Shown: piece after piece, positions 16,893 to 24,787 of the stretch
How the letters are laid out: every line of letters starts with the position of its first letter
Position numbering within the stretch: position 1 is the stretch's first letter
Source of the DNA: Oryzicola mucosus
GTDB taxonomy: Bacteria > Pseudomonadota > Alphaproteobacteria > Rhizobiales > Rhizobiaceae
Direction: 5' to 3'
Assembly: GCF_014534685.1 (NCBI RefSeq)
Contig: NZ_JACVVX010000002.1
Span: 1 to 64,000 of the forward strand
DNA length: 64,000 bases
Notes under the pieces: model-generated
Database searches by the model: none
The model's input: only the letters and a program-made list of their open reading frames with translations
What the model was told of the DNA's origin: nothing
Position numbers and translations under genes: made by a program

Positions 16893-18232
16893 CGCCATCG
16901 ACCATCATCCTCGTCGACGACGAAGACGAGTTGCGGCGCTCGACGGCGCAGACGCTGGATCTGGCCGGGTTCAAGGTGCGCGACACGGCGTCGGCGGAGC
17001 GCGCGCTGGACCTGTTGAATCCCGGTTTCAATGGCGTCGTCATCACGGATATCCGCATGCCCGGCATGGATGGCATGACTTTGATGAACCGGATTCGCGA
17101 TATCGACGTCGATATCCCCGTCATCCTGATCACCGGACACGCCGAAGTGCAGCTTGCGGTGAAGGCGATGCGCGAAGGCGCTTATGACTTCATCGAAAAG
17201 CCGTTCAACGCCCAGGATCTGGCCGACCGCACGGCCCGCGCCATCGATCATCGCCGACTTGTGCTGGAAAATCGCATCCTGCGGGCCGCGGCCGGCAAGC
17301 GCGACGATATCGAAGCGCGTCTTCCAGGCCGCACGCAGATCATGGTCGACCTGCGCTACCAGTTGCGCGCGGTGGGCGGCACGGATGCGGATGTGCTGAT
17401 CATCGGCGATACCGGCTCGGGCAAGGAGGTTCTGGCCCGCGCGCTTCACGACATCAGCGGACGCGCGGAGCGTCCCTTCGTCGCGATCAATTGCGCGGCA
17501 TTGCCGGAAACCCTGATCGAAAGCGAGTTGTACGGCCACGAAGCCGGTGCGTTCCCGGGTGCGCTGCGCGCTCGCTATGGAAAGTTCGAGCATGCGCGCA
17601 CCGGCACGATCCTGTTGGACGAGATCGGATCGATGCCGCTTGAATTGCAGGCGAAATTGCTGCGCGTCATTCAGGAGCGTGTGATCACCAGGCTCGGTTC
17701 GAACGAGCCGGTGCCTCTCGATGCGCGCTTCATCGCAACCAGCAAGGTCGATCTCGAGGCCGAAGTCGCCGCCGGCCGATTCCGCGCCGACCTGTTCTAC
17801 CGCCTGAATGTCGTCACATTGCGCATGCCTTCCCTGGCGCAGCGGCGGGCGGATGTGCCCTTGCTGTTTCTTCAACTGGTCCGCGAAGCCTCCGGGCGCT
17901 ACCGCCGGGACCACGTCGAGGTCGCGCCGGAAGTGCTCGTCGAGGTTGCGCGCCGGCAATGGCCCGGCAATGTCCGGGAACTGCGCAACGCGGCGGACCG
18001 GTTCGTTCTCGGTCTCGGCCTTGGCGGCGAACAGGAAACGCTGCGCGATGCCGACGGCGGACGGCTTGCCGACCAGGTCGCTGATTTCGAAAGAAGTGTG
18101 ATTGCCGGCACGCTTTCGGCGCATCGCGGAAATCTGAAGCCGGTTTACGAGGCGCTCGGCATTTCCCGTAAGACGCTCTACGAAAAGATGCAGCGCTACG
18201 GCCTGGACAAGGGAACTGCGCCGTCGGAGTGA
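16889..18232 (+). CDS. DctD-like sigma-54-dependent response regulator
   Basis: A 447-residue NtrC-family activator. The receiver domain has acidic pocket DDED at 10-13, phosphorylated Asp54 in ITDIRMPGMDG and Lys104 in EKPF. The AAA+ domain has Walker A GDTGSGKE (173-180) and Walker B ILLDEI (241-246). The sigma-54-contact loop reads GAFPGA (220-225), not the consensus GAFTGA. The C-terminal Fis-type helix-turn-helix reads NLKPVYEALGISRKTLYEKM. GTG start overlapping the dctB-like stop by four bases indicates coupling. It likely activates tctCBA downstream. No convincing -24/-12 promoter was found there by eye. Confidence 0.9.
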   Translation: MTPSTIILVDDEDELRRSTAQTLDLAGFKVRDTASAERALDLLNPGFNGVVITDIRMPGMDGMTLMNRIRDIDVDIPVILITGHAEVQLAVKAMREGAYDFIEKPFNAQDLADRTARAIDHRRLVLENRILRAAAGKRDDIEARLPGRTQIMVDLRYQLRAVGGTDADVLIIGDTGSGKEVLARALHDISGRAERPFVAINCAALPETLIESELYGHEAGAFPGALRARYGKFEHARTGTILLDEIGSMPLELQAKLLRVIQERVITRLGSNEPVPLDARFIATSKVDLEAEVAAGRFRADLFYRLNVVTLRMPSLAQRRADVPLLFLQLVREASGRYRRDHVEVAPEVLVEVARRQWPGNVRELRNAADRFVLGLGLGGEQETLRDADGGRLADQVADFERSVIAGTLSAHRGNLKPVYEALGISRKTLYEKMQRYGLDKGTAPSE

Positions 18233-18247
18233 CCGCAATTGCGCAGA

Positions 18248-18265
18248 TGGGTGAATCTTCACCCA
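18248..18265. promoter_or_regulatory. 18-bp palindrome upstream of tctC
   Basis: TGGGTGAA and TTCACCCA form a perfect 8-bp inverted repeat around TC. A second partial copy (CCACCCA) lies near 18290. It sits just past the response regulator stop and about 175 bases before tctC. That suits an upstream activator site for the regulator. It lacks a following T-run, so a terminator is unlikely. Confidence 0.5.
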
Positions 18266-18440
18266 CCGCATCCCTTCGATGTTACGAATTCCACCCATTT
18301 TTGACGGTTATGCGGAGAAATTGCGAAGAATTGAGCTTTAGCGCTATGCCACGCCGCTACAACTCGGCAAGTTGCATCCATCACCTGATCGGGCCGGGAG
18401 GAAATCGGCGCGTAGGAGGTTGTTTCAAGGGAGGAAATCC

Positions 18441-19418
18441 GTGAAGACTCTGTTCACAGGCCTGATGGTCGCCGCTGCTTTCGCCGTCACCGCATTCGAT
18501 GCCAACGCGCAGACCTATCCGGACCGCAACATTACCGTCGTGGTGCCCTTCGCTGCGGGCGGACCGACCGATACCGTCACGCGTCTCGTCGCAGAGGCGA
18601 TGGGCAAGGATTTCGGCCAGCAGATCATCGTTGAAAATGTCGGCGGCGCCGGCGGCACGCTCGGTGCGGGACGCGTCGCGTCGTCCGATCCGGACGGCTA
18701 TACGCTGCTGCTTCACCACATCGGCATGGCCACGTCAGCGACGCTCTACCGCAAGCTCGCCTATGACACGCTCAACGCGTTCGAATATGTCGGCCTCGTC
18801 ACCGAGGTGCCGATGACCATCGTCGGCCGCAAGGATCTCGAGCCAACCGATCTGAAGGGTTTGGTGGAATATGCCAAGGCCAACAAGGATACGGTTACGG
18901 TCGCCAATGCCGGCATCGGCGCGGCGTCGCATCTGTGCGGCATGCTGTTCATGAGTGCGATCGGCACCCCGCTGGTGACCGTGCCCTACAAAGGTACCGG
19001 ACCGGCGATGACCGACCTTTTGGGCGGCCAGGTCGACATCATGTGCGACCAGACCACCAACACCACCAAGCAGATTCAGGGCGGCACCATCAAGGCTTAC
19101 GCGGTGACCTCCGAGAATCGGCTCGACATCTTCCCAGACCTGCCGACCGTGACCGAAGGCGGCCTTCCGGATGTGACCGTCGGTATCTGGCACGGCCTCT
19201 ACGCGCCGAAGGGTACGCCGGCGGAGGTTACCGAGCGGCTGTCGAAGTCGCTCCAGCTTGCTCTGCAGGACCCCAATGTGGTGGCCCGCTTCGCCGAACT
19301 GGGTACCACGCCGTCTCCGGCGGAAGACGCCACCCCGGCCGCGCTGAAGGAAAAGCTGGAAGGCGAAGTGGCGCGCTGGAAGCCGATCATCGAAGGCGCG
19401 GGCCAGTTCGCGGACTGA
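18441..19418 (+). CDS. tctC: tripartite tricarboxylate transporter substrate-binding protein
   Basis: A 325-residue periplasmic binding protein of the Bug/TctC family. The chosen start is GTG at 18441, after GGGAGG. A Sec signal peptide follows (hydrophobic 4-18, cleavage after DANA). The mature start YPDRNITVVVPFAAGGPTD is the family signature and VPYKGTGPAMTDLLGGQVD is the second ligand-binding motif. It delivers an organic acid to the TctAB permease. It is the first gene of tctCBA, directly downstream of a DctBD-like system that probably controls it. A terminator-like hairpin follows, which would favour excess binding protein. Confidence 0.93.
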   Translation: MKTLFTGLMVAAAFAVTAFDANAQTYPDRNITVVVPFAAGGPTDTVTRLVAEAMGKDFGQQIIVENVGGAGGTLGAGRVASSDPDGYTLLLHHIGMATSATLYRKLAYDTLNAFEYVGLVTEVPMTIVGRKDLEPTDLKGLVEYAKANKDTVTVANAGIGAASHLCGMLFMSAIGTPLVTVPYKGTGPAMTDLLGGQVDIMCDQTTNTTKQIQGGTIKAYAVTSENRLDIFPDLPTVTEGGLPDVTVGIWHGLYAPKGTPAEVTERLSKSLQLALQDPNVVARFAELGTTPSPAEDATPAALKEKLEGEVARWKPIIEGAGQFAD

Positions 19419-19425
19419 TGTCAAA

Positions 19426-19459
19426 AATGCGCCGGCGGCCTTATGCCGCCGGCATTTTT
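19426..19459 (+). terminator. hairpin terminator between tctC and tctB
   Basis: GCCGGCGGC (19431-19439) and GCCGCCGGC (19445-19453) pair around a 5-base loop, followed by ATTTTT. This is an intrinsic terminator inside the operon and may attenuate expression of the permease genes relative to tctC. Confidence 0.75.
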
Positions 19460-19496
19460 CCGCATTCCCGTTCCTCATGCCAGTCGGTGAGACCTC

Positions 19497-19958
19497 ATGA
19501 AGTCCTTTACCATTGACCCGGTAAACGGAGCCTGCGGTGCGATATTCGTCGCGCTTGGCGGCTTCTTCGCGTTCCAGTCGCAACAACTCGATTTGGGCAC
19601 CACGTTCCGCATGGGGCCTGGATATTTCCCGCTCGTGCTCGCCCTGGTCCTGGTCCTGCTCGGTCTCGTCGTCGTCGTCCAGGCGACGCGGATCAAAGGA
19701 GAACCGCTCGGCCCCATTGCCTGGCGCGGCGCGCTGTTCATCCTGCCGGCGCCGATCCTGTTCGGTGTCACCGTCCGCGGTCTCGGCTTCGTACCGTCGC
19801 TGTTCCTGACCTGCCTGCTTGCATCCTTCGCCAGTTCGCGGATGACGGTGCCGCTGGCCCTGATCCTTTCCGCTGTCATCACCGCGTTTTCGGTCGCCGT
19901 CTTCAGCTACGGCCTTGGCCTGCCGTTCCGCAACATCGGCCCCTGGCTGAGCTTCTGA
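19497..19958 (+). CDS. tctB: tripartite tricarboxylate transporter small permease TctB
   Basis: A 153-residue membrane protein with four predicted helices (about 12-28, 42-62, 78-115 as a split pair, 120-138). The segment LGTTFRMGPGYFPLVLALVL is the TctB signature. It forms the small integral subunit that couples the TctC ligand to TctA at the inner membrane. It is followed after 12 bases by tctA. Confidence 0.92.
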   Translation: MKSFTIDPVNGACGAIFVALGGFFAFQSQQLDLGTTFRMGPGYFPLVLALVLVLLGLVVVVQATRIKGEPLGPIAWRGALFILPAPILFGVTVRGLGFVPSLFLTCLLASFASSRMTVPLALILSAVITAFSVAVFSYGLGLPFRNIGPWLSF

Positions 19959-19970
19959 GGAACGGCGACG

Positions 19971-21479
19971 ATGGAACTTTTCAGCAATCTCGCACTCGGC
20001 TTTTCCACCGCCACGACGCTGACCAATCTCGGCTTCTGTCTCATAGGCGTCCTTCTGGGCACGCTGATCGGCGTTTTGCCGGGTATCGGCGCCACGGCGA
20101 CCATCGCCATGCTGTTGCCGATCACCTTCCAGATCGGCGACCCGGTCTCTTCGCTGATCATGCTTTCGGGCATCTATTACGGTGCGCAGTATGGCGGCTC
20201 CACCACCGCCATTCTGATCAACATGCCCGGCGAATCCTCTTCCGCCGTCACCGCCATCGACGGCTACCAGATGGCGCGCAAGGGGCGCGCGGGCGTAGCG
20301 CTCGCAGTTGCCGCGATCGGCTCGTTCTTCGCCGGCTCGGTGTCGACCTTCCTCGTCGCCTTGTTCGCGCCGCCGCTGACGGCCATCGCGCTGCAATTCG
20401 GTGCGGCCGAATATTTCTCTCTCATGATGGTCGGCCTGGTGTCGTCCATCGCGCTCGCCCATGGCTCTGTCGTCAAGGCGCTGGCGATGGTGGTTCTGGG
20501 GCTGCTTCTCGGCCTGGTCGGCACGGACATCTATTCCGGAGCGCCGCGCTTCACGCTCGGCATTCGTGAATATGCCGATGGGCTGAACTTCGTGGCCGTA
20601 GCTGTCGGCGTCTTCGGTGTCGCCGAAATCCTGCGCAATCTCGAAAGCGAGAAAACGCGCGAGGTCCTGTTGGCGAAGGTGACCGGGCTCATGCCGACGC
20701 GCGCCGATTTAAAGGCCATGGCAGCACCCATTTTGCGCGGCACGGCGATCGGCTCGGTCCTCGGCATTCTCCCCGGCGGCGGTGCGATCCTGGCTTCGTT
20801 TGCCTCCTACACCGTCGAAAAACGTGTCTCCAAGAACCCGGCGGAGTTCGGTCACGGCGCCATTGCCGGCGTTGCGGGACCGGAATCGGCCAACAATGCC
20901 GGTGCGCAGACCTCGTTCATTCCGATGCTGACGCTCGGTATTCCGGCCAATCCGGTCATGGCGCTGATGATCGGCGCAATGATCATTCAGGGCATCGTTC
21001 CCGGCCCCAATGTGGCATCGGAACAGCCTGCGCTGTTCTGGGGCATCATCGCCTCGATGTGGATCGGCAATCTGATGCTCATCATCCTCAACCTGCCGCT
21101 GATCGGGCTCTGGGTGAAACTGCTGACGGTGCCGTATTACGTGCTGTTCCCCATCATCATGGCGTTCTGCTCGATCGGCGTTTACAGCGTCAACTCGAAC
21201 GTCTTCGACCTCTACGCCGTCGCCCTCTTCGGGCTTCTCGGCTACATGCTGACCAAGCTGCGCTGCGAACCCGCTCCGCTGCTTCTCGGCTTCGTGCTGG
21301 GACCGCTGCTGGAGGAAAATCTGCGGCGCGCCATGATCCTGTCGCGTGGCGATCCCGCCACCTTCGTGACGCGCCCGATCAGCGCCATCCTGCTTGGACT
21401 TGCACTCTGCGTATTGATCGTGGTGCTGCTGCCCAGCGTGCGCAAGAAGCGCGACGAGGTGTTCGTCGAAGAAGATTGA
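19971..21479 (+). CDS. tctA: tripartite tricarboxylate transporter large permease TctA
   Basis: A 502-residue polytopic membrane protein of normal TctA length. Early motifs are [21 protein letters not shown] and [17 protein letters not shown] with NMPGE. The second repeat has [14 protein letters not shown] and [14 protein letters not shown] with TLGIPANPV. These duplicated glycine-rich motifs form the ion-coupled transport path. The C-terminus ends in a cytoplasmic basic/acidic tail. It is the last gene of tctCBA. Confidence 0.95.
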   Translation: MELFSNLALGFSTATTLTNLGFCLIGVLLGTLIGVLPGIGATATIAMLLPITFQIGDPVSSLIMLSGIYYGAQYGGSTTAILINMPGESSSAVTAIDGYQMARKGRAGVALAVAAIGSFFAGSVSTFLVALFAPPLTAIALQFGAAEYFSLMMVGLVSSIALAHGSVVKALAMVVLGLLLGLVGTDIYSGAPRFTLGIREYADGLNFVAVAVGVFGVAEILRNLESEKTREVLLAKVTGLMPTRADLKAMAAPILRGTAIGSVLGILPGGGAILASFASYTVEKRVSKNPAEFGHGAIAGVAGPESANNAGAQTSFIPMLTLGIPANPVMALMIGAMIIQGIVPGPNVASEQPALFWGIIASMWIGNLMLIILNLPLIGLWVKLLTVPYYVLFPIIMAFCSIGVYSVNSNVFDLYAVALFGLLGYMLTKLRCEPAPLLLGFVLGPLLEENLRRAMILSRGDPATFVTRPISAILLGLALCVLIVVLLPSVRKKRDEVFVEED

Positions 21480-21504
21480 GCCGATCAAGCATTGGTTTAG
21501 ACTT

Positions 21505-21533
21505 GGGCCGCCCTGCAACGGGCGGCCTAAAAA
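21505..21533. other. hairpin after tctA
   Basis: GGCCGCCC (21506-21513) and GGGCGGCC (21520-21527) pair around TGCAAC. Downstream bases are TAAAAAG rather than a T-run on either strand, so it is a hairpin between convergent operons and only a weak terminator candidate. Confidence 0.4.
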
Positions 21534-21584
21534 GTTTGGCTCAGCGTTGAACAGCCCTCAAATCTCGGCGTCGCCGGCAGGCGG

Positions 21585-22013
21585 TCAATCTGCTGTAGGT
21601 GCCCAGCCTTCCTTGAGCAACCGCGCCGCCCATATGCCGGCAAGCATGGCCGGAACAAAGGCAAGTGTGCCCGGTGCTGAAAGGAGAAGTGCTGTGAAAG
21701 CCGGGCCAGGACAGAGGCCGCCCAGCCCCCAGCCGATACCGAAAAGCGCCGGACCGAAGAACAGCGCCGGGTCGATCTCCTTGCGGGTCGGGAGTTGGAA
21801 ACGGCTCGCCAGAAGCGGCCTGCTACGTCGAAGAACAAATCGAAAGCCTACGCTGGCCACCGCCACCGCACCCGCCATGACGAAGGCAAGCGATGGATCC
21901 CAAGTTCCGGCAAGGTCGAGGAAATTCAGCACCTTGGCCGGATTGGCCATGCCGGACACGATCAGTCCGGTTCCGAACAGCAGGCCGAGGAGCAGATTGA
22001 TCAGGATCGACAT
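21585..22013 (-). CDS. YeeE/YedE family sulfur transporter half-protein (PmpB-like)
   Basis: A 142-residue membrane protein with about four helices. The N-terminus has [20 protein letters not shown], and [14 protein letters not shown] is the YeeE/YedE thiosulfate-transport signature with its cysteine. Two 142-residue halves are encoded side by side here and presumably pair to form one channel. It is the last gene of blh-bigR-yeeE-yeeE. The partner gene ends 3 bases upstream. A role in moving sulfide or another reduced sulfur species is known for this operon type. Confidence 0.87.
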   Translation of the reverse strand: MSILINLLLGLLFGTGLIVSGMANPAKVLNFLDLAGTWDPSLAFVMAGAVAVASVGFRFVLRRSRPLLASRFQLPTRKEIDPALFFGPALFGIGWGLGGLCPGPAFTALLLSAPGTLAFVPAMLAGIWAARLLKEGWAPTAD

Positions 22014-22016
22014 GGA

Positions 22017-22445
22017 TCAAGCTCCGACGATGTGCCTGGCGATGAAGACGGTCACAAAGCCTGTTGCGAGGAAGATGGCGGTTGCCAGAAAAGATCGTGG
22101 TGAGAGCCGTGCTATGCCGCAGACGCCGTGGCCTGACGTGCAGCCGCTTCCCCAAACGGAACCGAAGCCGACAAGCAATCCTGCTGCGATCATCGGCGGT
22201 ATGTTGGAGGAAATCGACTGTTGAATCGGTTGGTCGGTGATTGAGTTCGCGACCAACGGTGCGAACACCAGCCCCAGGATGAAAGCTAGGCTTCTCGCCA
22301 GCGCCTTGTCACGATAGGGCGGGAAGAGGCTGCCGACGATGCCGCTGATGCCCGCAATACGGCCGTCGGTCAACATCAGCAGGACAGCCGACAAACCAAT
22401 AAGGACCCCGCCAAGCAAGGAAAGGAGTGGCGTGAATTCGGTCAT
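22017..22445 (-). CDS. YeeE/YedE family sulfur transporter half-protein (PmpA-like)
   Basis: A 142-residue membrane protein starting [20 protein letters not shown]. The motif [20 protein letters not shown] carries the conserved cysteines of the YeeE/YedE family. Its ATG overlaps the bigR stop in an ATGA junction, so translation is coupled to the repressor. It would form a two-part inner-membrane transporter with the next gene. The genes belong to the BigR sulfide-detoxification operon type described in Agrobacterium and Xylella. Confidence 0.88.
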   Translation of the reverse strand: MTEFTPLLSLLGGVLIGLSAVLLMLTDGRIAGISGIVGSLFPPYRDKALARSLAFILGLVFAPLVANSITDQPIQQSISSNIPPMIAAGLLVGFGSVWGSGCTSGHGVCGIARLSPRSFLATAIFLATGFVTVFIARHIVGA

Positions 22446-22795
22446 GATGCGACTTTCTGCTTGCGCTGGGGCGCTGAAGGGACAGGCTGGCAGAACAGGC
22501 GGTGCATGGTGGATATGAAGACCGTTATGCGCGGGTCGGCAAGCCGGTAGAACACCTGCTTTCCGTCCTTGCGGCCGACGATCAAATCGGCAGCGCGCAA
22601 TTCGGCCAGCTGCTGTGAAAGGCCGGGCTGGCGGAGACCCAGCAGATCCTCCAACTCGCGCACCGAGCGTTCGCCATCCACCAGCACACAGCAGATCAGC
22701 AATCGGTCTGGGTTGGACAGTTTTTTCAGGAAGACCGATGCCTCGTCGACATGCGCCTTCATATTGGCCGCTTCGCAAGACAGCTGTTCGGTCAT
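22442..22795 (-). CDS. bigR: BigR-like ArsR-family sulfide-responsive repressor
   Basis: A 117-residue ArsR/SmtB winged-helix protein. The helix-turn-helix segment reads LEDLLGLRQPGLSQQLAELR, and the wing is VGRKDGKQVFYRL. Cysteines at 35/36 (LLICCVL) and 102 (LFCQPV) match the two cysteines whose (poly)disulfide bond releases BigR from DNA when sulfide or persulfide is present. The start at 22795 lies 4 bases after the blh stop. The stop overlaps the next gene. The expected operator is the inverted repeat at 23737-23762 upstream of blh. Confidence 0.9.
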   Translation of the reverse strand: MTEQLSCEAANMKAHVDEASVFLKKLSNPDRLLICCVLVDGERSVRELEDLLGLRQPGLSQQLAELRAADLIVGRKDGKQVFYRLADPRITVFISTMHRLFCQPVPSAPQRKQKVAS

Positions 22796-22799
22796 TGAC

Positions 22800-23681
22800 T
22801 TAGCCCCAGCACGCGTCGGGAAACTGGTCGAGCGGGATTTTGAGGTAGCGCACGCCATTGGCCTCGGGCTTTGGCAGGCACCCGCCATTGGTATTCACTT
22901 GCAGGGCGTGCAGGATCAGCTTGGGCATGGGAAGCGTCTTGTCGCGTGCCTCCCGCGCGGCGACGAATTCTGCCGCGCTCTTGAATTTCGAGATGTGGAT
23001 GTTGCCGGCTTTCTGTTCGGCCACCGTGGATTCCCAGCGCGGTTCGCGGCCGCCCGGCTGGTAATCGTGCCCGGTGAAGAGCCGTGTTGCGTCGGGGAGG
23101 GCGAGGATATTCTGGATCGAGGTCCACAACGCTGTGGCGCTGCCGCCAGGGAAATCGGCGCGCGCGGTGCCGCCATCGGGCATGAACATCGTGTCGTGGA
23201 TAAAGGCGGCATCGCCGATGACATAGGTTATCGAGGCGAGCGTATGGCCGGGCGAAAACATCACCCGCGCATCAATGGAGCCGACCTTGAAAGTCTCGCC
23301 ATCGGCAAAGAGCTTGTCCCACTGCGAACCATCGGCCCGGAATTCAGGCCAGTTGTAAAAACCCTTCCAGAGTTTCTGGACCTCGGTCACTTTCTCGCCG
23401 ATTGCCGTCGGTGCGCCGGTCTTGCCCTTGAGATACTGAGCCGCGGAAAAATGGTCGGCATGCGGATGCGTGTCGAGAATCCAGGAGAGCGTGTATCCTT
23501 TCTCCGCGATGAATTGGAGCAGGCGGTCGGCATTCTCCGTACCGGTTCGCCCGGACTTCTCGTCGAAGTCGTGCACCGGGTCGATGATGACACAGATGCG
23601 GGTTTCGGGGTCCGCCACGACATATTGGACCGAACAGGTACGCGGGTCGAAAAAGGCGGCAACCTCAGGTTTCTGCGTCAT
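22800..23681 (-). CDS. blh: Blh-type persulfide dioxygenase (ETHE1-like metallo-hydrolase)
   Basis: A 293-residue metallo-beta-lactamase-fold protein. The motif THPHADH gives His72, His74, Asp76 and His77. Further metal ligands are His146 (FSPGHT), Asp176 (ARADF) and His205 (FTGHDY). Persulfide dioxygenases (ETHE1, Blh) use one iron and oxidise glutathione persulfide to sulfite. Unlike Agrobacterium Blh, no rhodanese domain is fused. It is the first gene of the operon with bigR and the two YeeE halves, and a strong inverted repeat lies 56 bases before its start. Confidence 0.9.
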   Translation of the reverse strand: MTQKPEVAAFFDPRTCSVQYVVADPETRICVIIDPVHDFDEKSGRTGTENADRLLQFIAEKGYTLSWILDTHPHADHFSAAQYLKGKTGAPTAIGEKVTEVQKLWKGFYNWPEFRADGSQWDKLFADGETFKVGSIDARVMFSPGHTLASITYVIGDAAFIHDTMFMPDGGTARADFPGGSATALWTSIQNILALPDATRLFTGHDYQPGGREPRWESTVAEQKAGNIHISKFKSAAEFVAAREARDKTLPMPKLILHALQVNTNGGCLPKPEANGVRYLKIPLDQFPDACWG

Positions 23682-23736
23682 GACTTTCCTCCCAGCATCG
23701 CCCGCGCACCTTGGTCAAGGCCAACGTTATCGGCAA

Positions 23737-23762
23737 AATGATTGCAATAGTTTGCAATCATT
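23737..23762. promoter_or_regulatory. candidate BigR operator
   Basis: AATGATTGCAA (23737-23747) and TTGCAATCATT (23752-23762) form a perfect 11-bp inverted repeat with a 4-base centre. It is AT-rich against a GC-rich background and lies upstream of blh, the first gene of the operon that also encodes BigR. This fits the AT-rich dyad known for BigR operators. Confidence 0.8.
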
Positions 23763-23809
23763 AAAGCGTGATTGTCGCGCACGTCAAGCCGGTGATCGAC
23801 AGTCCAGCC

Positions 23810-23848
23810 AAAAGAAAAGGCACCGAGCCTCAGGAGGTTCGGTGCCTT
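23810..23848 (-). terminator. intrinsic terminator of the lipoprotein gene
   Basis: On the minus strand AAGGCACCGA and TCGGTGCCTT pair around a 12-base loop and are followed by TTCTTTT. It lies 30 bases after the stop of the minus-strand lipoprotein gene. Confidence 0.8.
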
Positions 23849-23877
23849 CGCAGATCGGCTGATAAGCCTGGAGTGTC

Positions 23878-24183
23878 TTACTTGCAGGGAGCCAGGAAGG
23901 TAACCGGGCGTCCGTTGCGATCGTACATCGGACGGCCGCGATCGTCATATTGGTGATAGCGGCATTCGCCGGGAGCCGTGCCCGCGCCGATCATGGCGCC
24001 CGCCAGACCGCCGAACACGGCGCCTGCAACGGTGGCGCCGGTGTTGCCGCCGATCGCCTGGCCGAGCAGCGCGCCCGTACCCGCGCCGATGGCGCCGCCC
24101 GCGACAGCCCGTTCACCCGGAGTATTGCAACCCGCCAAAGCAAGGGTTGCAGCAACTGCACACAACGCAACAAAACGCTTCAT
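23878..24183 (-). CDS. glycine-zipper outer-membrane lipoprotein
   Basis: A 101-residue protein. The start at 24183 gives a signal peptide MKRFVALCAVAATLALAGC, whose LAGC lipobox predicts lipidation at Cys19. Residues 28-72 are rich in GxxxG repeats (AIGAGTGALLGQAIGGNTGA), the YMGG-like glycine zipper that packs in membranes. A short tyrosine/arginine-rich tail (CRYHQYDDRGRPMYD) follows. Such proteins are common in Hyphomicrobiales cell envelopes, and their role is unknown. A terminator follows the gene. Confidence 0.88.
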   Translation of the reverse strand: MKRFVALCAVAATLALAGCNTPGERAVAGGAIGAGTGALLGQAIGGNTGATVAGAVFGGLAGAMIGAGTAPGECRYHQYDDRGRPMYDRNGRPVTFLAPCK

Positions 24184-24499
24184 TTTCTTTGTCTCCCTGA
24201 TGGTTATCTCAACGCTACCATAGCAATATACGCATATCCAGCGACTTCGGATCGACCTGCCATCATGCTTTGCAGCGATTGAGGTGCCCGCCATTGATCC
24301 TGAAACGGCGTGGCACCCCGTCGCCACGGTTCTCTATGAGAAGGGTGTTGCAGGCCAACTTCCCCAAAGCTCTGCCGCCACATGGCTGCGAAGGGCTGGG
24401 CGGCCGCTGGATGCAGCTTTCCGCAGCGTCGCGCGGCGGAGTGGAACTGTTGACGTTCGCAGCCGTTTTCGGGAGTTAACTCGAACAGGAAGGATCGTC
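24184..24499. other. divergent intergenic region
   Basis: 316 bases between the glycine-zipper lipoprotein and the PepSY gene, presumably carrying both promoters. An in-frame extension of the PepSY gene to 24284 exists but lacks a ribosome binding site and would bury the signal peptide. No other structure seen. Confidence 0.4.
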
Positions 24500-24766
24500 A
24501 TGAATCTCCGCAAATCCGTCGCGCCGCTTTTGCTTTTGTCGATGATGGCAAGCCCCGCCCTGGCGCAGACCACGCCATCGCCGGTCCCGCCGGCAAACAG
24601 CATGAAGCTCTCGGAGATTGTCGCAAAGGTCGAGGCGCGCACCCAGTTCGCCTATATCGACGAGATCGATTGGGACGACGAAGGCTATTACGACGTCACC
24701 TACTACACCACCGATAAGGCCAAGGTGGAAATCAAGATGGACCCGTCCACCGGCGAGCCCCGCTGA
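24500..24766 (+). CDS. small periplasmic PepSY-domain protein
   Basis: An 88-residue protein with a signal peptide (MNLRKSVAPLLLLSMMASP, cleavage after ALAQ). The mature part has a PepSY-like fold: MKLSEIVAKVEARTQFAYID, then DEGYYDVTYYTTDKAKVEIKM and DPSTGEP. PepSY domains are thought to inhibit proteases or sense the envelope. The start has AGGAAGGA upstream. It is convergent with the phosphofructokinase gene, with 21 bases between stops. Confidence 0.85.
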   Translation: MNLRKSVAPLLLLSMMASPALAQTTPSPVPPANSMKLSEIVAKVEARTQFAYIDEIDWDDEGYYDVTYYTTDKAKVEIKMDPSTGEPR

Positions 24767-24787
24767 TACAGGTCGAAGGCAGGCCGC

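Noticed and set aside
18266-18440. Sigma-54 promoter before tctC
   Set aside because: No GG-N10-GC pair with acceptable flanking bases was found by eye. TCGGCAAGTTGC has the wrong spacing.
21505-21533. Definite terminator after tctA
   Set aside because: The hairpin is strong, but it is followed by A-rich sequence rather than a T-run on both strands, so it is recorded only as a hairpin.
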